Origin: SpSt-333 sp964371615
GTDB taxonomy: Bacteria > Bacteroidota > Ignavibacteria > UBA10030 > UBA8401
Direction: 5' to 3'
Assembly (NCBI GenBank): GCA_964371615.1
Contig: CAYJMS010000001.1
Location: 1,054,001 to 1,118,000, forward strand
Length of the DNA: 64,000 nucleotides
Shown: in pieces, positions 33,996 through 43,423 of the stretch
Position numbering within the stretch: position 1 is the first letter of the stretch
How the letters are laid out: each line of letters begins with the position of its first letter
The notes under the pieces: generated by a model
Told to the model about the DNA's origin: nothing
Database searches by the model: none
Seen by the model: the letters and a program-made list of their open reading frames with translations, nothing else
Translations under genes and position numbers: made by a program

Positions 33996-34840
33996 ATACA
34001 CAACGGATGAAATCTCTGCTTGTATTGTCGATCGTGGCATTAACGCCGATGCAGGCCCAAACAGCGGACCCCGGAACGCAGATCGGTGTGTTGATGACCG
34101 TATCGCTTCTCGTCTTTGTCGTGGCAACATTGATGTATATTCTGATAATTATGGGAGGCGATGTCGATCCCATCGCGGAATTCTATTTCCGTGTGAAGAA
34201 TTATGTCATCCCTCCTCCGACGGAAGCGGTGGAAGACGTCGGACATGATTTTGACGGTATACGCGAACTCGACAATCGCGTACCGCCCTGGTTCAATTAT
34301 CTTTTTGTCGGTACCGTGATCTTTGCCTTCGTGTATATGCTGGACTATCATGTTCTCGGTATTTCACCTCTTTCTGAATCGGAATACATTACCGAAGTAC
34401 AGGCGGCGGAAATACAAAAACGCATTGCTTTTGCAGCGGATGGCGAGATCGATGAGAACACGCTGACAGCGCTGAAAGACGACGCATCGTTGAAATTGGG
34501 AGCGGAAAATTACCAGAAATATTGCGTTTCGTGCCACGGTCCCCAGGGCGGGGGAGTGGTCGGACCGAATCTGACGGATACATATTGGATTCACGGCGGC
34601 GATGTGAAGAATGTCTATTCGACGATTAAAGCGGGAGTTCCGGCAAAAGGGATGATTGCCTGGCAACTGGTGTTCTCGCAAAAGCAAATGCAACAACTAG
34701 CCAGTTATGTCCTTTCGTTGCAAGGGACGAATCCCCCCGGAGGGAAAGCACCGGAAGGCAATATGTATCTGCAACCCGTTGCTGAAGAGCAGGATAGCGT
34801 GAAACAAAAAACCATCGAGTTAACTGAAGGCAAGCGGTAA
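33992..34840 (+). CDS. ccoP: cbb3 oxidase subunit III, monohaem form (CcoP)
   Basis: Carries electrons from soluble donors to CcoO. 282 residues: a signal-like first helix, a second helix at about 28-52, the CcoP N-terminal domain motif (GIRELDNRVPPWFNYLFVGTV) with helix at about 102-122, then one cytochrome c domain with C178-VSC-H182 and the axial Met near GVPAKGMIAW. Proteobacterial CcoP has two haem c domains; only one is present here, as in many Bacteroidota. The C-terminal 40 residues after the haem domain are polar. Confidence 0.92.
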   Translation: MNTQRMKSLLVLSIVALTPMQAQTADPGTQIGVLMTVSLLVFVVATLMYILIIMGGDVDPIAEFYFRVKNYVIPPPTEAVEDVGHDFDGIRELDNRVPPWFNYLFVGTVIFAFVYMLDYHVLGISPLSESEYITEVQAAEIQKRIAFAADGEIDENTLTALKDDASLKLGAENYQKYCVSCHGPQGGGVVGPNLTDTYWIHGGDVKNVYSTIKAGVPAKGMIAWQLVFSQKQMQQLASYVLSLQGTNPPGGKAPEGNMYLQPVAEEQDSVKQKTIELTEGKR

Positions 34841-36267
34841 TGACTGACAGCACGGCAGCAAACATCGACGGGACAATGGCGGATGAATCCTTCCGTGATT
34901 CTCTTGGTATTGTTGAAAAGAGCGGAAAGCGGAAATGGATCTATCCCAAGAAACCGAAAGGAAGGTTCCACCGGGCACGGATCGTTCTGTCGTCGTTGCT
35001 GCTGATCGTTCTTTTCGGCATTCCGTTCATTACAGTTGACGATCATCCGTATATGCTTTTCGATATTGTCAACAGAAAATTCATCCTGTTTGGATTTCCG
35101 TTCGGCCCGCACGATTTTTACCTTCTCGGTCTGACGATGATCACGACCATCGTCTTTATTTTCCTTTTTACCGCGGTCTTCGGACGGCTCTTCTGCGGCT
35201 GGGTCTGTCCACAAACGGTGTTTATGGAGATGGTCTTCCGTAAGATCGATTACTGGATCGAGGGGGATCATACATCGCAGCGCCGTTTAAATGAAGCCTC
35301 CTGGAACGGTGAAAAATTGTTTAAAAAAGGTGTCAAGTACGCCGTCTACTTTGTTATATCATTTCTGGTATCGAACATGCTGCTCGCATGGATTATCGGT
35401 GTGGACGCGTTGGGCAAAATCGTAACGGAACCGGTGGCAAACCATCTCGGCGGTTTTATTGCCATGATACTTTTCACCGGATTGTTTTACGGCATTTTTA
35501 TCTGGTTCCGCGAACAGGCGTGTATCCTTGTCTGCCCGTACGGAAGGCTTCAGGGCGTTCTTCTGGATCCCAATTCCATCGTCATTGCCTACGATTACCT
35601 TCGCGGCGAACCCCGCGGAAAAATAAAACGGGACACAGTACGCGCGTACGGTGACTGCATCGACTGCAAGGAATGCGTTGTTGTGTGTCCCACCGGTATC
35701 GATATCCGCAATGGAACGCAATTAGAATGTGTTAACTGCACGGCGTGTATCGACGCCTGCGATGCTGTTATGGACAAGATCAATAAACCGAGGGGCTTGA
35801 TCCGTTATGATTCCATGAAGGGGATCAAGGAAAAAACCCGGCGGATATTTACTCCGCGGGTTGTCGGATACAGTATTGTCCAAATAGTTTTGATTTCCAT
35901 ATTAACGTACTTCCTGGCCTCACGCTCTGAAATTGACGTTACGATACTGCGAACTCCCGGCATGTTTTACCAGGAACAACCGAACGGCCGGGTCAGCAAT
36001 CTGTACGATATGAAAGTGCTGAACAAGACATTCGATGAGCGGTCGATTGAAATGAAATTGTTGAACATGGAGGGTGATATCCAAATCCTCGGCGGTCCGA
36101 TCGCCATGCCTCCGCAGGAGCCGGCACTGACAAAATTCTTTGTTTCGGTGGACAAACGATCGCTTACAAAAATGAACACTCCCGTAGAGATAGGCATCTA
36201 TTCGGACGGGAAGGAAGTGCAACGGATCGTCTCTTCGTTCCTGGGGCCGGTGGAGAAAAAACAATGA
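34840..36267 (+). CDS. ccoG: cbb3 oxidase accessory protein CcoG (FixG-like, 4Fe-4S)
   Basis: A 475-residue membrane iron-sulfur protein; in Rhodobacter CcoG reduces copper for oxidase assembly. It has about four to five helices, a GRLFCGWVCPQTVFMEMVFR motif (NapH-like), CILVCPYGRLQG, and two 4Fe-4S clusters from CIDCKECVVVCPTGID and CVNCTACIDACDAVMD. The C-terminal 110 residues form a periplasmic Ig-like domain. It overlaps ccoP by one base (TAATG) and ccoH by 4 bases. Confidence 0.94.
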   Translation: MTDSTAANIDGTMADESFRDSLGIVEKSGKRKWIYPKKPKGRFHRARIVLSSLLLIVLFGIPFITVDDHPYMLFDIVNRKFILFGFPFGPHDFYLLGLTMITTIVFIFLFTAVFGRLFCGWVCPQTVFMEMVFRKIDYWIEGDHTSQRRLNEASWNGEKLFKKGVKYAVYFVISFLVSNMLLAWIIGVDALGKIVTEPVANHLGGFIAMILFTGLFYGIFIWFREQACILVCPYGRLQGVLLDPNSIVIAYDYLRGEPRGKIKRDTVRAYGDCIDCKECVVVCPTGIDIRNGTQLECVNCTACIDACDAVMDKINKPRGLIRYDSMKGIKEKTRRIFTPRVVGYSIVQIVLISILTYFLASRSEIDVTILRTPGMFYQEQPNGRVSNLYDMKVLNKTFDERSIEMKLLNMEGDIQILGGPIAMPPQEPALTKFFVSVDKRSLTKMNTPVEIGIYSDGKEVQRIVSSFLGPVEKKQ

Positions 36268-36710
36268 AAAAATTCAATTGGGGACATGGCCTTGTTCTGA
36301 GTTTTATTCTCTTTGCTATCGGCACGTTCATAATGGTCTATATCGCTATGACGACGAAAGTCGATCTGGTAACGGAGGATTATTATGAGAAAGAATTGCG
36401 GTACCAACAACAGATCGACATCATGACCAATACTAACAATTTGGACGAAAAAGTGTCGGTCTCCTTTTCTGATGATACTATCATGGTGCTGTATCCAAAA
36501 ATCGGCGAATGGGATTCCTATCGCGGCATAGTGTCCCTATTCCGGCCGTCCGATAAATCGAAGGATATTTCGGTTGAGGTTTCTCTCGATTCCTTATATC
36601 GTCAGTCGATTCACTCCGGGAAATTGGTTGCCGGATTATGGCGGATGAAAATCGCCTGGATCGTTGATGGAAAAGAATATTACTACGAACAACCCTTGAT
36701 TATTCAATAA
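36264..36710 (+). CDS. ccoH: cbb3 oxidase assembly protein CcoH/FixH
   Basis: 148 residues with one N-terminal helix (GLVLSFILFAIGTFIMVYIA) and a periplasmic beta-sandwich. The family marker VTEDYYEKELRYQQQIDIM is present right after the helix. CcoH stays bound to the oxidase during assembly. The start overlaps ccoG by 4 bases. Confidence 0.9.
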   Translation: MKKFNWGHGLVLSFILFAIGTFIMVYIAMTTKVDLVTEDYYEKELRYQQQIDIMTNTNNLDEKVSVSFSDDTIMVLYPKIGEWDSYRGIVSLFRPSDKSKDISVEVSLDSLYRQSIHSGKLVAGLWRMKIAWIVDGKEYYYEQPLIIQ

Positions 36711-36734
36711 TCCCCCTAGAATTTTGAGTGGACT

Positions 36735-37451
36735 ATGGATCTTGTAGCAGCAATTTCCCTTGGCCTTCTCGGCAGCATGCATTGCATCGGCATGTGCGGT
36801 CCGCTGGTCCTTGCCGTACCGGGAGCGTCACAAACCCGGATTGGATTTATCGTCGAACGGATTGTGTATAATACCGGCAGAGCGGTGACCTATGGGATCA
36901 TGGGTGCGGTGCTGGGAGTGGTAGGAAAAGGTATTCTGGTGAATGTCCAGCAAGATATTTCCATTATTGTCGGAGTATTAATCCTGGTGACCGTGGCGCT
37001 CCCGTTCGGACTCCGATCGCAGATGGAGAAGTATTCTCCGTTGAAATATGCATACGGTTTTGTGAAGAGGCAATTCGGTGTGATGATCCGGAAGCGGGGA
37101 ATTACGGCGCTGTTCATTCTTGGAATGTTGAACGGTTTATTGCCGTGCGGTTTGGTCTATACGGCTTTACTCGGCGCAACAGCAGTTGCGGATGTGTGGG
37201 GAAGCGCGCTCTTTATGATTGTATTTGGCCTTGGCACCATTCCGGCGTTGGTGGCAGTTTCATTGACCGGAAAACTGATTTCGGTAAAATACCGGTCGAT
37301 GCTGACGAAGGCAATTCCGGCATTAAGTGTTCTTCTTGCATTAATTCTTATCCTCCGGGGAATGAATCTCGGTATTCCCATGGTCAGTCCTAAAGCGACC
37401 ACAACGACAACACAGACAGAGACGCACACCGACGTAGACTGCTGTGAATAA
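36735..37451 (+). CDS. TauE/SafE-family membrane protein of the cco cluster (copper-related, CcoA/SafE-like)
   Basis: 238 residues, about six helices in two repeats. The first repeat carries GLLGSMHCIGMCGPLVLA, with His and Cys in the membrane, and the second NGLLPCGLVYTALLG. Proteins of this type stand at the end of many cco clusters and are thought to handle copper or sulfur compounds in oxidase maturation; the substrate is not known. The C-terminus ends in a Thr-run and CCE. It is the last gene of the cluster before a bidirectional terminator. Confidence 0.82.
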   Translation: MDLVAAISLGLLGSMHCIGMCGPLVLAVPGASQTRIGFIVERIVYNTGRAVTYGIMGAVLGVVGKGILVNVQQDISIIVGVLILVTVALPFGLRSQMEKYSPLKYAYGFVKRQFGVMIRKRGITALFILGMLNGLLPCGLVYTALLGATAVADVWGSALFMIVFGLGTIPALVAVSLTGKLISVKYRSMLTKAIPALSVLLALILILRGMNLGIPMVSPKATTTTTQTETHTDVDCCE

Positions 37452-37480
37452 AAAAAGCCATGCAATTGCATGGCTTTTTT
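37451..37480. terminator. Bidirectional terminator between the cco cluster and the CBS gene
   Basis: A perfect 30-bp palindrome: AAAAAAGCCATGCAA and its reverse complement, with T-runs on both strands. It sits between the convergent TauE/SafE and CBS genes (its first base is the last base of the TauE/SafE stop), so it can end both transcripts. Confidence 0.92.
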
Positions 37481-37507
37481 TATCCGTAAAACTTACCGTT
37501 GTAGCGA

Positions 37508-37954
37508 TTACGCTGGATATTGACCGAACGCATATTCGGTTAATGTCTTGATCTCATTGTCCTTCGCATCCAATATAAATTTTATCACATCGCCGATTGA
37601 AATAACGCCGAGCAATTGGGATTCTTTGAATACCGGAATATGGCGGATTTTTCGTTCGGTCATCGTATTCATGATTGTCTGAATATCATCATCTTCCGTA
37701 GCGGCAATCAGCCGGTCCTTTGGAGTCATGATCTCTTTCGCTTTAACAGAAAGCGGATCGCGCTTCTGATGGACACATTTGTGGATGACATCACGTTCCG
37801 AGATGACGCCGGCGACACCGTCAGAGCTATTTGTTACGATAAGGAAACCGATTTTATTTTTCGCCAGTTCGGCAACGACATCAAAAACGGTGTGGTCTTC
37901 AAAGATTGTAAAAACGGTTTTTGATTTTTTTGCGAGAATATCCTTTGCTTTCAT
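37508..37954 (-). CDS. CBS-pair domain protein
   Basis: A 148-residue protein made of two CBS domains (about 5-60 and 75-130; GVISERDVIHK, KIRHIPVFKESQLLGVISIGDVIKFIL). CBS pairs bind adenine nucleotides or other small ligands and act as sensors. No enzymatic domain is attached. ATG 37954 is chosen because AGGA lies 5 bases before it; an in-frame ATG at 37966 lacks an SD. The target of regulation is unknown. Confidence 0.88.
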   Translation of the reverse strand: MKAKDILAKKSKTVFTIFEDHTVFDVVAELAKNKIGFLIVTNSSDGVAGVISERDVIHKCVHQKRDPLSVKAKEIMTPKDRLIAATEDDDIQTIMNTMTERKIRHIPVFKESQLLGVISIGDVIKFILDAKDNEIKTLTEYAFGQYPA

Positions 37955-38040
37955 CGTCGTCCTCATGTGGGTGTGTGATGTTCTGCTGGAGTAATGTAGA
38001 AAAGGAGGGAGAAGAAGTCAAGACTCCCGAAGGACGCATA

Positions 38041-39516
38041 TCACTCTATGGAGGCCTGTACCAGAGGTTGTTGGAGCATAAAATCATAAAGTGTCAAACG
38101 GCGCAGTCGAAAATACGTGATCCAGTAATCGGATAAGGTCTGTATACGGGCGCGGTAGGCATTATCTTTCTCCGATTGAGCCAGGAAAAGATTCGGCACG
38201 TCGATTTTTCCGATGATAAACCGCTCCCGTGCAACGTCGAACCGGCGTTGGGCGACCGTGTCTGCTTTCCCGGACAGGGCCACCTGCGTCTGCAATTGAC
38301 GAAACCGCATGACTTGATACAACACTTCCTGCGTGAACGAGAATCTTTGCGATTCGACGGACGTTTCAATGCGGGAAAGTTCTGCCCGCGCCGATTCCAC
38401 TGCATGCGTACCGGTGCCGAAACCGTACAATGGTATTTGCACCTGCACACTTAATTGCTGCTGATCCAATAGATTGAGATATGCTTGCTCCAGGGCGTCG
38501 GCTTTTTGATTCAGCCCGATGTTGGCGGAGATTGACATCGAGATAGAATTATTGGATTCAACTTGGCGTACATTCCGTTCGGCGTTCAATTGGAGATACT
38601 GATAATTAACCACATCGCTGCGATATCGATTTGCATAATCCAGGGCTTGAGACGCATCCACCGTGAAAAATGCCGGTTGTTCATCCGGCAAGACCCGGAG
38701 CGGCATGTTGCCGGTGAGACCGATGGCGAATCGAAGGTTGTTCTCCGCACGATCGTATTCGATCAGCATGCTTTCATATTGTGTATTGGCGTTCAGATAC
38801 GCCAGTTCGCTCTGGAGGAGATCGTTCTCGGCAATCCTTCCGACATTGAAGCGGCCTTTGGACATCTGAAAAAGTGTATCATTGATGGCCAGATTGAGCC
38901 TGGCATTGTTCACATTCATCACGGCAAGATAAAATCCGAAGAATTTATTGGTGATATCGATCGCGGCATCCTCCATGGCTTCCACAAACTCACGGTGGGA
39001 TGAATGATAATTCAGTTCCTCCAAATCGGAATTCCATGCGGAGGTATTAATCGAGAAGAGAGGCTGGCGAATGGATAATGAAAGTGGTGTGGAACGATAA
39101 AATGAACTTTTTGTTTCCAGATTATCCAGACGATTTAATCCGGAATAGATAGAAATATCTGTATTCGTCCAGGGCAGTCGTTGTGATAGAGACAGGGAAA
39201 GGGATGATTGCGCCTGACGCTGGAGAAGAAACGTGTTGCTGCCGTCCGGCTGTGTGATGCTGTTGATCGTCCGGATAAATTGCGGTGCATCGGCGACGAC
39301 CGATAACTGCGGAAGAAATCCTGCAGTAAATGCCTTGTAACGGTTTTTTTTGCTGCTATAGGCATCGCGTGCCATATCGGACAACGGGCCGTTTTCCTGG
39401 CCCATACGGATACATTCGTTCAACGTCAAAACAAGTGTGTCATTGGTCTGCGCGGAGAGTCCGGTGAGTAATACGCAGTATATTAAGATGAGTACTTTCA
39501 TGGTATTTCTCTTCAT
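38041..39516 (-). CDS. TolC-family outer-membrane efflux protein
   Basis: A 491-residue TolC-like channel: signal peptide ending GLSAQ, then two outer-membrane-factor repeats with long coiled-coil helices (GQENGPLSDMARDAYSSKKN; ARERFIIGKIDVPNLFLAQSEKDNAYRAR). It should form a trimer spanning the outer membrane and periplasm. It is the last of three co-transcribed genes (adaptor, permease, TolC), 24 bases after the permease. ATG 39501 is an alternative start that keeps the signal peptide. Confidence 0.88.
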   Translation of the reverse strand: MKRNTMKVLILIYCVLLTGLSAQTNDTLVLTLNECIRMGQENGPLSDMARDAYSSKKNRYKAFTAGFLPQLSVVADAPQFIRTINSITQPDGSNTFLLQRQAQSSLSLSLSQRLPWTNTDISIYSGLNRLDNLETKSSFYRSTPLSLSIRQPLFSINTSAWNSDLEELNYHSSHREFVEAMEDAAIDITNKFFGFYLAVMNVNNARLNLAINDTLFQMSKGRFNVGRIAENDLLQSELAYLNANTQYESMLIEYDRAENNLRFAIGLTGNMPLRVLPDEQPAFFTVDASQALDYANRYRSDVVNYQYLQLNAERNVRQVESNNSISMSISANIGLNQKADALEQAYLNLLDQQQLSVQVQIPLYGFGTGTHAVESARAELSRIETSVESQRFSFTQEVLYQVMRFRQLQTQVALSGKADTVAQRRFDVARERFIIGKIDVPNLFLAQSEKDNAYRARIQTLSDYWITYFRLRRLTLYDFMLQQPLVQASIE

Positions 39517-39540
39517 TCTATTAATTCACCGTAGGAGTGA

Positions 39541-40923
39541 TCATTCGTATCGTAATGATTGTATGACATCTTGTTGTGCGGCACGCTGCGCCGGGAAAAA
39601 TCCGAAAGCGATGCCGATGGTAATGGATATGGCAAATGAAATCACGACCGACAGAAATGACACAATCGTGTGAATCCCGGCGGTCTGTTCAATGACGATG
39701 CTGATCGCAAAGCCGAGAATAATGCCGATGATACCGCCGGTCACACTGATGGTGGTCGCTTCGGAGAGGAATTGCAGTACAATGTCTTTTCTCGTTGCAC
39801 CGACGGACCGCCGGATTCCGATCTCCTTTGTCCGCTCCAGGACCGATGCCAGCATAATGTTCATGATGCCGATCCCGCCGACAATCAATGAAATGGAAGC
39901 AATTGCACCGAGTACGATATTGAAAATCTCCTTCGTTCGCTGTTCTTGTTTCAACAATTCCTCCGGAACGACGACCGAAAAATCCACCATGCCGTTATGG
40001 CGCCGCTGTAACATCCGGCTGATGACCTCCGCCAGGGGATGCATAAGCTCGGTGTTATTGACCCGTACAACGAGCCGGTCCAATTGGTGGTAATTCACCG
40101 CTTTTTTCTCTTCAGTCTCCTCGTTATTGACATTTGTTGTCCGGGCAGCGCTTTGTATGTCGCGGCGTGTCACAAGCGCCCTGTTCTTATAACGCAACAG
40201 GATGGTGTTTACCGGTGCATAGATATCATAATTATAATCCCGAAGGCCGAGATGCTTGATATTCTGCTTTGAAATATTCCGTTCTTTCAGCACGCCGACA
40301 ATTGTCAGCCATAATTTTCCGCATTTGATCTGTTTCCCGATGGGATCTTCCCGTGTGAAAAATTTCGTTTTTATGGCATGACCGATGACGGCAACCGGTA
40401 AAGAGCGGTCAAGGTGGTACGCTGTAAAATATGATCCTTTTTCAAGTTCATATCCTGAATCGTTGAAGAAGGTGGAATCGACACCTACCAATTTTGTGGT
40501 CCGTTTCATCCCTTCACGCAGCGCAACAGTTTCCATGACGATTTCCGGACTGACAAAATCAACGGAAGGAAGCATTGTCCTGATCGCTATAGCATCCTGC
40601 AATGTCAATCCCGGTGAAAATTTCTTTTTCTCCTTCTTTTTTTCGTCATTCTCCTCGTCGACGGTACCTTCTTCCTGCTCAATTATTGGGGTAATGATGA
40701 TATTGTTGGTGCCGAGGAGTTTCATCTGATCGAGAATTTCCTGCTGTGCACCCCGGCCGATTGCCAGCATAGAAATGACAGAGGCGACGCCGAACACAAT
40801 ACCGAGAGATGTGAGAATGGAGCGAAGTTTATTTCGCTTGATTGCATCGAATGCAGTAAGAATATTGTTGATAAGACCGCGGGAGGGCCGCATGAGTTCA
40901 ACAAGAGAAATAATGGTGCGCAC
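39541..40923 (-). CDS. MacB-type ABC transporter permease (FtsX/MacB_PCD), without ATPase domain
   Basis: A 460-residue inner-membrane protein with the MacB layout: helix 1 after AFDAIKRNKLRSILTSLGIVFGVASVISML, a large periplasmic domain, and three C-terminal helices (FtsX domain: IVGGIGIMNIMLASVLERTKEIGIRRSVGATRKDI). The usual N-terminal ATPase of MacB is absent and no separate ATPase gene is adjacent. A strongly charged insert, EEGTVDEENDEKKKEKKKF (about residues 83-101), is unusual for the periplasmic domain. It lies 2 bases after the adaptor gene. Confidence 0.88.
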   Translation of the reverse strand: MRTIISLVELMRPSRGLINNILTAFDAIKRNKLRSILTSLGIVFGVASVISMLAIGRGAQQEILDQMKLLGTNNIIITPIIEQEEGTVDEENDEKKKEKKKFSPGLTLQDAIAIRTMLPSVDFVSPEIVMETVALREGMKRTTKLVGVDSTFFNDSGYELEKGSYFTAYHLDRSLPVAVIGHAIKTKFFTREDPIGKQIKCGKLWLTIVGVLKERNISKQNIKHLGLRDYNYDIYAPVNTILLRYKNRALVTRRDIQSAARTTNVNNEETEEKKAVNYHQLDRLVVRVNNTELMHPLAEVISRMLQRRHNGMVDFSVVVPEELLKQEQRTKEIFNIVLGAIASISLIVGGIGIMNIMLASVLERTKEIGIRRSVGATRKDIVLQFLSEATTISVTGGIIGIILGFAISIVIEQTAGIHTIVSFLSVVISFAISITIGIAFGFFPAQRAAQQDVIQSLRYE

Positions 40924-40925
40924 GG

Positions 40926-42218
40926 TTACAAAGTCGCTTTCAATGGTCGGATCTTCTGTTGGACCGCTTCCGGCGGCGGGGATAAGTAAATTTCATCGTT
41001 TTCCGATATGCCATCCAATACAATGGTTGCATTGTCGTTCTGCAAACCCAATCGCACCTCTTGTTTAATGACGCCCCCCTTATTAAGATAGACAAAGGTC
41101 AGTGTATCTTCACTGTGAATCGCTTCCAGCGGAATCGATAGCACGTTTGCCTGCTTTGCAACCAGAATCTCATTTGCCGTTGTCATGGCGGGCCGCAGAG
41201 TGGTATCGCGGTCATTAATCAATATTCGCACTTCGAATACTTTGGAATCGGAATTCGGACGTTGCTCGCCGATATTCGCCACATGTGCAACGACGCCGGA
41301 TAACTTTTTGTTCGGATCGGCATCAAGCTTCAGAAAGACTTCCTGCCCGGTGGCGAGTTTCTGGATATCAACTTCATTCACATACGTGATAGATTCCATC
41401 ATGGTAAGGTCGGGCAACGTTGCGACAGTCGGTTCCCAGGGGCTTAATGTAGCCCCGACAACTTTCTTCTTTCCGTTCCATTCGCGGGCATAGACCACCA
41501 TGCCATCTGCCGGCGCCAGTATTGTAAATTCTTTCAGCACACTCTTCATGATATCAAAACGCTGCTGTTCTTTCATCAAGTCCGCACCGACCGCCTGAAT
41601 TTTTGCGATTGCCTGCTTTGTTTTCGTGATGTAATTTTTTTTCGCCTGCGCAATGGTGCGAACCGCACGGTCGTAATCAATTTGGGCTTGCCGACGCACG
41701 GCGGGAGCTTCATACGTCGATTGTTCCAGTACAATCTTTTTTTCTTCCAGCACAAAGGTAAGGTTGACCATCTCGTCGCGGGATTGTGACAACGTCAACG
41801 TGCTGTCGAGCATGGTTTGCGTATATTGTGCTTCAAGTTTTTGGACGGACAATTCCGATTCTTTGATCCGGTTCGCAATCTCCGATTTATCGAGTTCCGC
41901 AACAAATTCACCCTGCTTTACGACGGTCCCTTCGGCGACAAGGTTAGAAATCTTCATCTGCCAAATCCCTGCCGCACGCGCCTGTTCCGGTCCTTTTATC
42001 TCAATGGAGTTTTTTGCCTGAAGTTCGCCGGTGGTGGTGATCGATACGATAAATTCTCCTCTGACAGGGGATATGGACAGATGGGAAGACGATACGGTTG
42101 ACGTACCGAAGAAATACACGATGAACGTGCTAAAGAGGATAATACTCACTGTTCCATATGTAATTCGTTTTGTAAACGACAGACGCATGAAAGGGGAGAA
42201 AAGATTCGAAAGACTCAT
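40926..42218 (-). CDS. HlyD/MacA-type periplasmic adaptor protein
   Basis: A 430-residue membrane-fusion protein linking the inner-membrane permease to the TolC channel. It has one N-terminal helix (ISIILFSTFIVYFFG type), a biotinyl-lipoyl-like half motif (KGPEQARAAGIWQMKISNLVAEGTVVKQGEFVAELD), a long coiled coil (about 115-225), the second half (TILAPADGMVVYA) and a beta-barrel part (YVNEVDIQKLATGQEVFLKLDA). First gene of the export operon. Confidence 0.88.
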   Translation of the reverse strand: MSLSNLFSPFMRLSFTKRITYGTVSIILFSTFIVYFFGTSTVSSSHLSISPVRGEFIVSITTTGELQAKNSIEIKGPEQARAAGIWQMKISNLVAEGTVVKQGEFVAELDKSEIANRIKESELSVQKLEAQYTQTMLDSTLTLSQSRDEMVNLTFVLEEKKIVLEQSTYEAPAVRRQAQIDYDRAVRTIAQAKKNYITKTKQAIAKIQAVGADLMKEQQRFDIMKSVLKEFTILAPADGMVVYAREWNGKKKVVGATLSPWEPTVATLPDLTMMESITYVNEVDIQKLATGQEVFLKLDADPNKKLSGVVAHVANIGEQRPNSDSKVFEVRILINDRDTTLRPAMTTANEILVAKQANVLSIPLEAIHSEDTLTFVYLNKGGVIKQEVRLGLQNDNATIVLDGISENDEIYLSPPPEAVQQKIRPLKATL

Positions 42219-42466
42219 AGATATCCTAATAGAAAGCGGAATTGACGATTACCGTAAGAACGGCAGGTCGTAAAAAAAATGCTTTTAAAATAAAGCAGCA
42301 AAATGCTGTATCGATTGAAAATGTAAAGAAGAGTGTCGTAGAAAGCAAGCCGCGGTGGAATGAACTTAACAATGGTAAAAAATGTGCTCCACAGGGTTGT
42401 ATGCATCGGCCGGGGGCCTAAATCATGAAATGTGACACTTTGATCGGCAGATCATCGATTATACAC
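42219..42466. other. Intergenic stretch with no recognisable gene
   Basis: 248 bases between the thioredoxin stop and the adaptor start, both on the minus strand. I see no coding frame with support, no terminator stem and no clear promoter pair. The promoter of the export operon should be here. Confidence 0.5.
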
Positions 42467-42973
42467 TCAGCGACCCGATGGTGATTCTTTGACCGCCCAC
42501 GATTTTAGAAACTCCATCACCACTTCGCGATCGTATCCCTGACCCTTTTCAAGTTTTGCCGTGTCTTGTGAATTGAGCAAACTCCCGTCAGTGTCAAGAA
42601 CATACAGGTGAGGATATCCGGCAGGCTTTGGATATGAAAGCAAAAACTTTTTATTTTCATTTTCAGGGCTGAAATTGACCTTGACTAAAACGAAATGCTC
42701 TTTGAGAAACGCGGTCACATCCGTATTCTTCTCAAAAAAAGTGTCGAGGTAATGACACCATTTGCACCATTCTCCGCCGACTTCCACAAGAATTCTTTTG
42801 TCTGTCCGTTGCGCCTCTTGTATTGTCTGCCGCAATAGGATTTCCGGATCGGCTGTAACATCATAGGTGCCGAAAACTGGAACCGTCGCCTCTTTCTTTG
42901 TTTGTGAATACGAAGGTGCCGTGCCGGCGACGACGCACAGACTGAAAAAGAGGACTATGGATATTGTTTTCAT
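42467..42973 (-). CDS. Exported thioredoxin-like protein
   Basis: 168 residues with a signal peptide (1-24, ending PSYSQ) and a thioredoxin fold. The active site is C70-KW-C73 in GGEWCKWCHYLDTFF, the WCxWC-H form found in DUF255/thioredoxin_7 proteins rather than the WCGPC of true thioredoxin, followed by the cis-Pro segment PAGYPHLYVLD. It probably acts in the periplasm on disulfides or as a redox partner. It follows the SufT-like gene by 7 bases, and the two are likely co-transcribed. Confidence 0.82.
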   Translation of the reverse strand: MKTISIVLFFSLCVVAGTAPSYSQTKKEATVPVFGTYDVTADPEILLRQTIQEAQRTDKRILVEVGGEWCKWCHYLDTFFEKNTDVTAFLKEHFVLVKVNFSPENENKKFLLSYPKPAGYPHLYVLDTDGSLLNSQDTAKLEKGQGYDREVVMEFLKSWAVKESPSGR

Positions 42974-42980
42974 AGAATGG

Positions 42981-43310
42981 TTATCCGAAAAATTGAACTT
43001 TCTTTTTTGCCTCTTCGCTCATCATGGAGGGATTCCAGGCAGGCTGCCACACGATGCGGACATCGGCGTCATTGACCCCGGGGAGTGCGGCAACTCGTTC
43101 GCGAACCATGGTCGCTATCTGTGTCGACATCCCGCAACCTTGTGAAGTGAGTGTCATTTTTACGCCAATCCAGTCGTCGATAATCTTTACGTCGTACACC
43201 AGTCCGAGATCAACAATACTGACCGGGATTTCAGGATCGTAGACATCCTTGAGTGCAGCATAGACGTGTTCTTTGGTCACTGGCATTGCGGAATTTGTCT
43301 GTTGGTCCAT
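42981..43310 (-). CDS. SufT/MIP18-family iron-sulfur cluster assembly factor
   Basis: A 109-residue DUF59 protein: YAALKDVYDPEIPVSIVDLGLVYDV, then TSQGCGMSTQIATMVRERVAALPGV and VWQPAWNPSMMSEEAKKK. The single conserved Cys (SQGCGM) is present. Family members (SufT, PaaD, MIP18) help mature Fe-S proteins. It is not in a suf operon here. Confidence 0.88.
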   Translation of the reverse strand: MDQQTNSAMPVTKEHVYAALKDVYDPEIPVSIVDLGLVYDVKIIDDWIGVKMTLTSQGCGMSTQIATMVRERVAALPGVNDADVRIVWQPAWNPSMMSEEAKKKVQFFG

Positions 43311-43423
43311 GGGATTCCTCTGTTATATAATATACTGTTTCTTTTACATGAATGAATACTTATGATCTAACTGGTTCAACAGCAATTCATCGAGAAGAGT
43401 TTCGTAATTACCTCTGGATGGTA

